Assembly (NCBI RefSeq): GCF_963678635.1
Contig: NC_087065.1
Span: 6,717,209-6,781,208 of the forward strand
Reading direction: 5' to 3'
Length of the DNA: 64,000 nucleotides
From: Symsagittifera roscoffensis
Taxonomy: Eukaryota > Xenacoelomorpha > Acoela > Convolutidae
Position 1 is the first letter of the stretch, and every line of letters starts with the position of its first letter. The position numbers were made by a program, and so were the translations under genes. Below, piece by piece: positions 1 to 9,647 of the stretch. Below the pieces are notes generated by a model, which saw nothing but the letters and a program-made list of their open reading frames with translations, was not told where the DNA came from and did not search any database.

Positions 1-2374
1 AATTTCCTGTTGAAAACTATTATTTTGATAGCCGAAAAACGATTGAATAAAAAAGCACACCAAGAATAATTATTCCGTTCTCATCGAAAGTCGGAACAAT
101 AACTGGCTAATCACCATAACGCACAAGAACGAAAAAACTGAGCATGAACGTATATATCATTTATGCGTTCCTAATATGTGCAAGCAAGGCTTTAAGGCTT
201 TATCAAAAAGGGGAATATTAATCGAGTAAACGATTTGAAGTAAATATAGGATCTGTCTACTAGCCAAGATTTAGCTTTTTCTAATACGAATACCATTTAG
301 AAGTTCTCGAAAAAAATCGTAATCATTTTGCTTACTGTAGAATTTGACAAACGTACTGAAAAACTTCCGATACTCAAAATTTTTGTTGCAGCGAAACTGA
401 GGTAGTTTTGCTCAAATAGCTTCCGCTTCGGCTAAGCAGTGTGTATTAATTTTTTTGTTTTAAACGCAGCTAATTTCGTTGGGACCTTGTCGGGTAACAG
501 TGGAATTACAGTTATGAACCCGACTGTTGGGTTGTTTTTTTTACTCACTTGAACTTTTCAAAATGAATTATATAAGAAATACCTCTCATGCCTAACATTT
601 TTGAAAATATACTTTTTGCGTTATTGAATTGGCGTTTCTTTTTAAAATTTTTTGCTTTTTACATTAAAAAACTTGTTGCCAACAATTTTGACGGGGAAGA
701 GAGTTGTGTTGATACCAATTTTTTCAGCATGATCTACAAAAAAATCCCAGAAAAGGTTTTTTTTTAAAGTATCCAGCGGCACAAGTTTACTTTCACAAAA
801 TGAAATTCGTCATTTTGCTCAGAAAAAGTATATTGATAAAAACATAAATAAACCAACTGACAAAAAGTATGGCTTTTTTCCTTTTCCTTTCTTTAGTGAG
901 GTCTCACTAGTCAGGAGCTTTTTCACGTTTTCCAAATAAAATGATTTTCGATGTTATGCTCAATTTTAACGACTTTGGTTCTTCACAACCAAACCCAACA
1001 CCTGCTAAGACCACTGATTACAACAGAAAATTAAGGTTCGCTTGAGGCGAACTATGAAAACTTTAAGTTTAGAAAAGAAAATTTAGATATAGCCACATCT
1101 AACAAACCTTAATTTTATGTTGTTATCAGAGCCCAACGAGGTGGTCGGTCTTGTTGTGAAGATGAAAAAAAGGTTAATCTTGAGCATCGCGATTACTTAT
1201 CAAAAAGCATTTCAATTATACTTAGTATTTTTTATTAAACAATTTCAAAAAAATTCGACGTTCCCATCAGAAAGTTTTTTTGGCGTGATAAGCTTGTGTT
1301 CGTCACCTAAACTATCTCTAGCTAAATATTACCTTGTGAGAGCTAAATAATACCTTATACCGAATATTTGAAAAAACCCGCGTACTTTCACTTGCAATAA
1401 GTGAATAATTAATGTACGTTTGCATAATAATGGTCAAGCAATTATAATTCCAACGTGCCGAAAGGTCAGTTTGCCGAAATTATCAAGAGTGTCAGTTTGC
1501 CAAAAGTAAGAGTTTCTTTGAATTGATTGGCTGTATTTTTTAAGCGCTGAGTGAATGGCGCTTGCGAAAAACTGTTTTTTTTTCGTCTTTCATCGCTTAT
1601 TGCATTGCATTGCTTATTGTTGCTTAGCTAAAGTCTCATTTTTGCCTTCATCAGAAAAAGTTTTTGATAATTGAAAGGCAAAAAATCTAAATTACTTCCT
1701 ACAATGAGATGTTTGTTATTTAATGACCGGTTATTTAATTCTTAGACAATAAGAGCGGGTCTAAATAAATTTTTTACTTAGACTGAAATAACATAAGAAC
1801 AAAAAGATAGTATCTTTTCACAGAAACGTACAAGACTCCTATTTTCAATTTATTATAAATCATCAAATTGAACATTTTTTGAAATTGAAAAATTCTACAA
1901 CTGTGCCATTAATCACTTGATTTGAGATTGGAAAACCAGTGTTTACTCAATCAAAAAACGATGGAAGTCTGTAAACAAATTTCATACAAATTGCACGCAA
2001 GTTATCGTCTAAAATGAGTTATTTTTGGATCACCCAATTATTTTTGTCGTCTAATTTCTTGACAAAAAATATAACCTAGGATGGCAAAAAAACAAGTTCT
2101 CCAATTTTTCAGCAGATTGAGACTTCAGCACGTTAGTCCTTCACCGGTCTAGCATGTGATGAAGGATTGTTCTTAAGGACTGCTCTTTAACAAACTTGTC
2201 GCCTTTGATAGAATATTTACAAAAAACAGAAACCAAAATTCTTTTATAATGCATTAGGGATAAGTTACTCCCCCTAAAATTTGGGGTTGAGGTTTTCAAC
2301 TTGTTCAAATTTCGGCAGAGGATGCTATCTTGACCGACGGTATCTTTATTAATTTTTATAATAATTTGTAATGT
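1..2374. other. AT-rich flank downstream of the P4HA gene
   Basis: No convincing coding region is visible; the open frames are short and of biased composition. Only small direct repeats stand out, such as GTCAGTTTGCC twice near 1466 and 1491. The last 30 bases before 2375 belong to the 3' untranslated region of the minus-strand prolyl hydroxylase gene. Confidence 0.6.
2345..2350 (-). other. Poly(A) signal AATAAA of the P4HA gene
   Basis: On the minus strand AATAAA lies about 25 bases after the TAA stop at 2375. That distance suits a compact 3' end for the prolyl 4-hydroxylase transcript. Only the hexamer is seen; no GU-rich element was checked. Confidence 0.5.
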
Positions 2375-2577
2375 TTAAAATTTGACTAGTGATTTGGGCA
2401 GTTTTGGCGTCTGCTTTTCTCTCTTCAACCCACAGGGGAAAGTGTTGAACTGTCCATTGTATCTAACCCACTTGTTCCCTATCCTCTTGGTCCCCACCCC
2501 CACAGCACAGCCCCCGTGTAGAGTGTAAGGAAGGGGGGCTCCAGCTAGATCCAAATTGAACCAGAACAGAGCACTTC
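2375..2577 (-). CDS. P4HA: P4HA exon 8: C-terminal catalytic exon
   Basis: Last exon of a prolyl 4-hydroxylase alpha subunit, the ER-lumenal Fe(II)/2-oxoglutarate enzyme that hydroxylates proline in collagen-like chains. A TATTCATAG acceptor at 2578-2586 leads into codons that complete the PKKG motif of exon 7 (phase 1 donor, two-base start). The exon holds SALFWFNL, matching the family's AVFWYNL strand. It then has the distal iron ligand His in TLHGGC and, ten residues on, the Lys in VGTKR that in this family binds the 2-oxoglutarate carboxylate. It also has GNKW and a C-terminal FPCGL, where related enzymes have a conserved Cys. Stop is TAA. There is no KDEL-type tail, as usual for the alpha subunit, which relies on PDI for retention. 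It lies 18.7 kb from exon 7 because of retroelement insertion 1. Confidence 0.9.
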
Positions 2578-3042
2578 CTATGAATATAAAATAACGAAAC
2601 ATAATCAAATACAAACTTACTAATGACAAATTTTAACTGTTGACAAATTTTAAGTTCTCTTATCATTACAGGGATAATGACAACATAGCGAAATTGTCCG
2701 CTTTTTTGAAAAATGGAAATACGCCACCCTGACATTGTGAAAATAACAACCCAAAACCGCACTAGCCGAGTTGAGGTGTTCGACTTAAGATTGGACTGGA
2801 TTGATCGAATACATGGTCAATATTTGACCTAACATGCAAACGCAAAAACTGGCCTTGAGTCGGAGCAAAATTGAAACGTAGCTCGGGTTGACCTCCCTTC
2901 AACAAAAGTTTTAGTCATAGAATTTCATTCAGCTTGTCTATGAAAAAGTGCTATTCTTATAATTCATTGAAAATTTTATGAGTTGCATTTCAAAAATTCA
3001 AAAATACTTATGAATGTTTGAATGTTCCGACTGAATGTTCCG

Positions 3043-3480
3043 ACTGCCTTTTAGGGTTTATGGAGCAGCAGTAATAACATAAAAAAATTAAATGAAATAA
3101 AATAAAATGAATTTTTTTTTAATTTGAAATTTTTTATAAAAATCATCCCCCCACACGCCATATAAAGTACAAAAAGATAGATTTCGTTCCTTGTAACAAA
3201 TCAATTATGGCAAATAAGCTTCGTTCAACCAATTTAGAACGACTTATAGGACTGATTAAATCTCCGCTTACGCGTTAATAGCGCGAATTATATCGGTCGT
3301 TAATTGTCCCAAATTGGTCAAAATGGCAATCTTTAAACACTCATAACTTTACGAAAACTGATCACAGGTAAAATATCTTTTCAAATTTAAGCTCAAGACA
3401 ACAATACATTTTGAATGATATTTAAAAATTCCGTCAAAAAAGGCTAGTTAGAAAGTATAAATTTGTCTGAAGAAAAAAAA
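3043..3480. repeat. Dispersed repeat R2, copy a
   Basis: Clearly related, with many substitutions, to 56930-57360 in intron 2 of the same gene. Shared blocks include the run around TTATGGCAAATAAGCTTC (3207 on), the segment with CACGCCAT, and TTTGTCTGAAGAAAAAAA at the right end. No ORF and no obvious terminal inverted repeats were seen, so the class is unassigned. Confidence 0.6.
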
Positions 3481-3589
3481 ATCCAAATTTTCATTTTTGA
3501 GTTTTTTTTGAAAACGCTCCCTTTACGCTATTCGAAAAGCAAAGGGCTATATTTTGCGTATAGCGAAAATTTTTATAGACCAAATAGCA

Positions 3590-3840
3590 TGCCTCAATTC
3601 AATTTGAAATGATTTCTAAGAGGGATAAAACTCAGCCGTGAATAGCACGAAGCATCACGCATTATTTCTCCAAATTGGCTAGATCGGCTATTTTCAAACC
3701 CCCATAACTTCACGAGAAATTATCACAGCTAAATATATTTTTCTAAATTTGAGCTCAAGAGAAAAAAATCTGTCGAAAATGGCTAGTTAAAAAAAAACAA
3801 ATTTTGGGGGGAAAAAACCAGCCCGAGCACAAATATTTAG
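3590..3840. repeat. Dispersed repeat R2, copy b (partial)
   Basis: A second, diverged partial copy directly follows copy a. Both have the segment running through 'ATTGGCTAGATCGGC', 'CATAACTTCACGAGAAA' and 'ATCACAG', then an A-rich right end. The tandem arrangement suggests local duplication of the repeat. Confidence 0.5.
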
Positions 3841-4125
3841 CCATTTTATTCAAAAATAGTCGGAATAAAAATGATTGAAATAAATTCTCCGTGATTTGAT
3901 AGCCTACTTTGAAATTCTAGTTGCACAATTCCATACAATGAAAAATGTTATTCATAAATTTCACAGTTAGAGCAAATGTTAGTCAAATATCTTTCGTGCA
4001 ATTATTTCGTAATAATCCCCTTCTCACCACGATAAATAAAACTCGCATTTATTGTCGCTCAAACAAGGCAGCATTTTTTAGTTAAATTTTTTGTTCTCTT
4101 TGTTAAATGGCTAGCTGATTGACTA

Positions 4126-4457
4126 CGCGTCCAGAGATTTCGGCCAAAGATAATTCAGCCGATTTCAAATTCAGACAATTCAGCCAGAGACAATTCAGCC
4201 AATAATAGTGACCGCCGCAGTCGCTCCAACGTGTTGCGAGCTTGCCAACAGAGGGTAGGACTCTATACGAAATTTAGAGCCGGTTATCGGCGACCTTAAA
4301 CCGAGAAATAGCTCCAATTCCGATTTTTTTTTTCTTTCGAACTTAGCATTTTGTAAAACTGGCTGAATTGTCTCAGGCTGAATTGTCTGTATATTTTGGC
4401 TGAATTGTCTGAATTTTTATTTGGCTGAATTGTCTTTGGCCGAATTACCTGTGCGCA
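4126..4457. mobile_element. Mutator-like non-autonomous DNA element, 332 bp
   Basis: The element is flanked by a perfect 9-bp direct repeat GATTGACTA (4117-4125 and 4458-4466). Its ends are about 35-bp terminal inverted repeats; the core TTCGGCCAAAGA followed by AATTCAGCC is matched in inverse at the right end. Inside the ends, AATTCAGCC (left) and GGCTGAATTGTCT (right, four times) form subterminal repeats in opposite orientation. A 9-bp target duplication is typical of Mutator-like elements. There is no coding capacity. Confidence 0.75.
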
Positions 4458-4689
4458 GATTGACTATGATGCTTTCCAATTTTGAGAATAAATTTTTTCT
4501 GCAGTTTGGTTTATCAAAAAGTCTACTTATTTAGCGGAATCATCTACTTAAGATTCACACCCCTTTTCAAGAAAGAAGAGGGTAAATTATTAAGTAGATC
4601 CATATTTTCAAAAGAATGAAATAAATTTTAAGGAAATTCCATAGGAGTTGTATGACTTGCATTTTTGTTAACACGGGAGTCGAATAAAT

Positions 4690-5099
4690 TGGAACCTGAT
4701 CTAAACTACATTTTATGATTGGATAAATTAGATATTTTACCATTGTAAAGTATTTAATATTAACCAATCATGATCCATCTAACTAACAACCCACTTATTT
4801 GTAAGTGCTGAAATTACTTGTAATTTCAGCACCAGAGAGATTTGAATTTAACTTAGAAATTAGTTGACTCTCCAAGAAGACTTCAGCAGCCGCAATAAAC
4901 CAGTATACCCTAGATCTATTGAGCCTAGCAGAGACTAGTTAAACAACCTGAGACTAGATAGTATAAGAGTAAGATTAGGATCGGTATTAGACTAAGAAGT
5001 TGCACGAATCTATCCGGCCGAAAATAAGATAGCGTGACGAGCAGACGGTGTACCCTATCCGAAATTACTCTATGAGTTAACCACCTCGGTTATAACTCA
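4690..5099 (+). repeat. 5' LTR of insertion 1
   Basis: 410 bp, TG...CA. It contains a perfect 13-bp inverted repeat with a 2-base loop (4805-4832; arms GTGCTGAAATTAC and its complement). A TATA-like box TATAAG lies at 4962-4967, so transcription probably starts in the last third. An AATAAA at 4894-4899 lies before the TATA box and is changed in the insertion 2 LTRs, so it is unlikely to be the essential poly(A) signal. By eye it is identical to the 3' LTR at 20343-20752. Confidence 0.95.
4962..4967 (+). promoter_or_regulatory. TATA-like box of the LTR promoter
   Basis: TATAAG occurs at LTR position 273. It is found at the same place in all four LTRs (20615, 22067 and 52724), even though the neighbouring bases differ between the two lineages. 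It is the only good TATA candidate in the LTR. Confidence 0.5.
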
Positions 5100-5101
5100 T
5101 C

Positions 5102-5110
5102 TGGTGCGAC
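5102..5110 (+). other. Primer-binding site TGGTGCGAC
   Basis: Two bases after the LTR comes TGGTGCGAC, which would pair with a tRNA ending GTCGCACCA. The same nine bases follow the LTR of insertion 2 (22207-22215), continuing CATAAG there. In insertion 1 the match ends exactly at the point where the leader is missing. I could not assign the tRNA species; it is not the common Lys, Pro or Leu type sequence. Confidence 0.65.
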
Positions 5111-5122
5111 AAATATTCACAA

Positions 5123-6646
5123 ATGGATTATCAAACATATAGACCCATGACAATACCGTCAAAAACACGCAGAACGTTCACAAGAAACACTTTTGCGGAA
5201 CACAATTATAATTACGTACATTCATCAAAAACAAACTATCCCCCACGAAAAAATAATAATAATCAGATAAGATCTCGATATTGGGATAACCCAATGGCAA
5301 CAACCAACTCAGTAAATTTTCAAACTAATTCACATCCTCCACAGGATCGTAGTGAAAATTACCCATTCTTTCAACAGAATAAAAATAAAAAGCAAGCGTC
5401 TCATCAAACGGATTATTTATCCTCCAATGATGATTATTTACAACCAGATATATTTGCACCATACACTCAAGAATATCGTGGACAAGGAGTGCAAAAACCG
5501 TATACATATCATAGAATTTTTTCTCCACACCCAACAGATACACAAAATCAACAACCAATGCAAATGCAAAACCCAATTAATGCACAATCTTTTCAACCAA
5601 TTCAAGCACAAAACCAAATGATTACACACTCGTATCAACCAACACAAATGCAAAATGAAATATCACTTCCATATTACCTTCAACAACACGAAATAACAAA
5701 AAATAAACTTTCGAATTTTTCACAAATGCCAAATGCAGCAGAATCATTACAAATGACAATGAATCCATACCTTATGGGTGGATCATCAATAACATCAAAC
5801 AAACCATTAATGGTATTCACAGGAACAGACCCTGAATATTCTGTAGAAGATTATTTAAATGCAGTAACAGCAAATTTAATTTTAAATATAGGACCTGAAC
5901 CAATTAATACGCCACTACATCAAAATTGGATACATCGACGCACAGCGTTGATACAGACAACCTTAGATGGCGCAGCCCAAAAATGGTTTTCAGTATTGCC
6001 TATAGAAATAAAATCAAATTGGAAAAGATTTACACAAGAATTTTTAAAAATGTTTGACTCCGAAAGAAACAAACAACAACAAAGAGTTTTATGTAATGAA
6101 ATTCGCAGATTACCAAATGAAACCATCAAACAATTAGCAGTACGTATTGAAACACTAGTTCGAAAAGCATACTCACTAAATACACACGACTACAAAAACA
6201 CAAAAATGACAGAAATCTTAATGATGACCTTAACACCTCAATTAAGGAAAATAGCAATAAAAAAGAGAGCATCCCATCCCTCCTCAATTCGAGAGCCCGA
6301 TTTAGATTTTCGAAAACTAGTAGATAAACTAGAGCAAGCGGATATCACAATGAAACTTGAAGAAACAGAAAATCTGAAATTACAATATGTTAACCGAATT
6401 GAAACAAATACCACAAATATCAACAATATACAGGAATCAGATATAGACCTCGTTGAAAAATCACTGAAATACTCAATATTTATGAAAAACACCCAAACTT
6501 TAAAGGCAAACCATCTTTCAAAAAATGGTGTAATTATTGCCGACGATACGGACATAGTATTTCTGAATGTAGACAAAAACAACAGGACAATCAAAACAAA
6601 CCTCAAAAATATAAGGAACCAAATAAATCATTCTATCAGTACATGA
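5123..6646 (+). pseudogene. gag: gag, 5' part, frameshifted (insertion 1)
   Basis: Start ATG lies 24 bases after the LTR because the leader is missing. The product has a Gln/Asn/Pro-rich N-terminus with repeated QPxQMQNP-like units, then a conserved alpha-helical capsid-like region from about residue 230. That region includes WIHRRTALIQTTLDGAAQKW and ends in a charged helix. A one-base loss in an A run near 6456 (five A against six in insertion 2) diverts the frame. The CCHC zinc knuckle (6529-6570) therefore lies outside this ORF, in the next frame. The product would be a Gag lacking the nucleocapsid finger. Confidence 0.85.
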
Positions 6647-8250
6647 AAAAAGATCAAAATCTACCGAACAAAAATGTATACAGCAACAACAGTTCAGGAA
6701 AACCACTTCCGAACAATACCAATTACACGAGAACTCAATCACCATATAACTCAAGTTATAGAGGAAGATCACCAGAACGAAGAAATACATTAAATTCGTC
6801 ACAAAATCATTACAATAGACCAAATAGTCGAAATAACTACTCCAGATCAAATTCAAATACAACACAATTTGTTTCTAGATCTAATTCCCAATCAAGGAAT
6901 AATTACTATCCAAACAATCAATCACGAAACTCATCATACAATAGAAATAGAAACTACTCCAATAATCGAAATAGAAGTTATTCAAACAACCAAAACCAGA
7001 ATTACCCGAACAATCGATCAAGGAATAACTCATATAATAGATCAAACTATAACAGACAAAACAATAATTATCAAAACAGATCACGAAATAATTCACAAAA
7101 TCGACATTCAAGTTATAATAACCGTTATAGAAATTATTCCCAATCACCACACAGGAATAATAACCATTATAAAAATTCTAACAATCGCCACAGAAGTAGT
7201 ACACCTAAACATCAAAGAAATATTAATCAAGTACAATCAAACCCAGAGACAACATCAGACCCCCCAGGTATTGATGACACAGGAAATAACGAACTACAAC
7301 TAAATCAAATAAACTGTGAATCATCAGATTCAGAAAGTGATACAGGAAACACTATTTCCATCAATATGATAGCAGTCGAAAATGACTACGAACCTATTAT
7401 ATATGAACAACCTTTTTCATCACATATATATGAAAATCAATTAGAACTCCTTCACAATTATTATATTGAACCCATCCATTCTACACAAACGGCACAAGAA
7501 ACTAACGAAATCAACACTACAAATCAATCCAATGAAAATGACAAAACAAAATGCTTGAATACAAATCACATCTATCAAAATATACAAAAAGAACAACCCA
7601 AAGAAAAAATTTGGACAATACCATTTCTTTTAGAAAGTCCAAGAAACAAAGAATTTCAACCACCAGATCTTGAAATTGATTTTTTAATTGATTCAGGAGC
7701 AGAATCAAACATAATAAACATTCCCACATGGAATGAGATAAAATCATTACACCCAAAACTAACGCCTCTTGAAACCTCCAGTAAACTAGCAACAGCACAA
7801 GGATCAACATTAGTAAACTATGGAAAAGTTCAATTATTTTTTCTCCCCACAAGAACAATGGAGCAAAATAAAATTTTAAACAAGCCATTTAAACAAATAT
7901 TTCATATCACTGATATTAAACACAATATCATTGGAATACCATTTATCTCGAAATATATACCAACAATCAACATCTTGAATAGTAAAATACTAATCAAAGA
8001 TAAGTACACAAAAACAAAAAATACAGCCCTAACATTTTTTCAAAGATTAAATAAACAACCACCATTCTTTTCAAAATTTTATCCGATATATAATCAACAA
8101 AGAAAACACCTGAAACCACTATCAGGAAATATATATAATTTTTCAATAAAACAAGTTCACCAAAAAAACAAAATAGACAACAACTCTAGATGTCAGATTT
8201 TGAATTCAAACCTATCCATAAGTTTTTCAAAATCACAATCTCATCCATAA
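6643..8250 (+). pseudogene. pol: Gag C-terminal domain and protease (insertion 1)
   Basis: Continues the same coding frame after the gag frameshift. The first part is extremely rich in Asn, Arg, Ser and Tyr (about 6780-7240), an RNA-binding-like low-complexity tail. An acidic Ser-rich stretch follows, then an aspartic protease with FLIDSGAE (active site codons 7690-7701) and the IIGIPFISKY strand further on. A net 7-base loss near 8160-8190, compared with insertion 2, pushes translation out of frame and the ORF ends at 8250. Comparison of the copies shows that gag, protease and RT were originally one continuous frame. Confidence 0.8.
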
Positions 8251-9647
8251 AATATTTGAAAAACTCGAATTCAGATATTATTTCTCTACATGTATACAAC
8301 AATACACCCTATCAAGTAACACTACCTTTAGGACTTTTAGGCTATTGCGAAACCAACGCTACGATATCACCAATACACGAAAAAGAATACCGCGTAAATA
8401 ATATACTCCAATTATTAGATATTTGCCAATCCACAATTCTTAATGAAGAATTATCCATAAATAATATAATAAGTAATGAAAAAAGAAATACAGATTATTT
8501 CACAAAAACCCCATATTTCAAACCTACATTCAACATAAATAACTATACAGAAAATCAACAGAAATTTTTAACAATGTTTAACTTCCAACATTCACAAATA
8601 ACACAAGACGAATTTGATAAATGAGCCAAACAGCTAATAAAATATTCATCAGTCTATGCAACATCTAAATTTGATGTTGGCAAAATCAGTTCATCACTAT
8701 ATCTCCCATTAAAACCTGACGCAGTTTTCAAAAAACAAAGAGCAAGTAAAGTACCAATTCATTTACACGATAAAGTGAACAGATTACTCGATATTTTAGA
8801 ACAATACAATATAATCTCACTGGTAAACAAAGAAGAACAACCAAAAGGTAACACATTTATCAACCCTGTTATCATCCTAGCAAAAGGAGAATCATTAAAA
8901 ATAGTTCTAGACGCTAGATATCTTAATTCACTAATAGACGAATCAAAATGCAATTGGCCTATTGAACCAATACAAGTTATTTTAACAAAAATAAACGGAT
9001 AATACTTTACAACCGCAGATATGAATAGTGCATATAATCAAATGCCACTAGATGAACAATCGCGACGCTTAACACAATTTGTTATTGGAAATCAGCAATA
9101 TGAAATCAACCGCCTATTCTATGAAATATCCATAGGACCAGCAGCATTTTCAGCTTTTATGAGCAAAATTTTTTGACCACTAATACTTAAGAAAAACGCA
9201 ATCACCTATTTAGACGATGTTTTTATGCAATCACAGACAAAAGAAGAAATGTTAAATGTTTTAGAACACTATCACAAAATACTTCAGAACGAAAATCTGA
9301 AGGCCGCTCCCGACAAGTCACACTTCTTTTTAACACGAGTTAAATTCTTAGGACATAATATAGAAAGAAAATAAATCACTCCATTAAAATCACGCATTGA
9401 TGCTATTCAAAAGCTCCAACCACCAACAAACAAAAAGAACATCCAAGAATTCCTTGGACTGTTAAATTTTTTAAGCAAATATGTCTATAAAATGCAATTA
9501 TACCTAAGACCTTTCTATAATATACTTAGACAACAAAATAATTTTGAATGGAACACAGAACATCAAGCACGATTTGAAGAAATTAAAAAACTCTGAATTG
9601 AACAAATTTCGAATACAATTCCAGATCCAAATCAACCATTCTATGCA
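8190..9647 (+). pseudogene. pol: Reverse transcriptase with five in-frame stops (insertion 1)
   Basis: The region reads as a gypsy reverse transcriptase in one frame from about 8190. It includes KIVLDARYLNSL, TADMNSAYNQMP, a palm core YLDD at 9207-9218 and a thumb region with FLSKYVYKMQ-like text. It is interrupted by TGA at 8622, TAA at 9000, TGA at 9174, TAA at 9372 and TGA at 9594. The surrounding frame is otherwise well conserved with insertion 2, so these are point changes rather than decay by indels. This copy cannot make a functional enzyme. Confidence 0.9.

Larger units (their letters stand above)
2578..4689 (-). other. Distal part of P4HA intron 7, repeat-filled
   Basis: Intron sequence between exon 8 and retroelement insertion 1. 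No coding potential is evident. It contains two copies of a dispersed repeat (3043-3480, 3590-3840) and a Mutator-like non-autonomous element (4126-4457). The last four bases, AAAT at 4686-4689, are the target duplication of insertion 1. Without insertion 1 the whole intron would be about 2.65 kb. Confidence 0.7.

Noticed and set aside
1117-1350. 77-codon plus-strand ORF in the downstream flank.
   Set aside because: Biased composition in AT-rich sequence, no similarity to anything recognised, no splice or promoter context.
5100-5122. Leader loss in insertion 1 as retrotransposition of a spliced RNA.
   Set aside because: The break corresponds to 22216/25006 in insertion 2, where there is no GT at the left and no AG at the right of the removed segment.
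8622-9596. G-to-A hypermutation as the cause of the five RT stops in insertion 1.
   Set aside because: Compared with insertion 2 the changes are of mixed types (A to T, T to G and double changes), not G to A.
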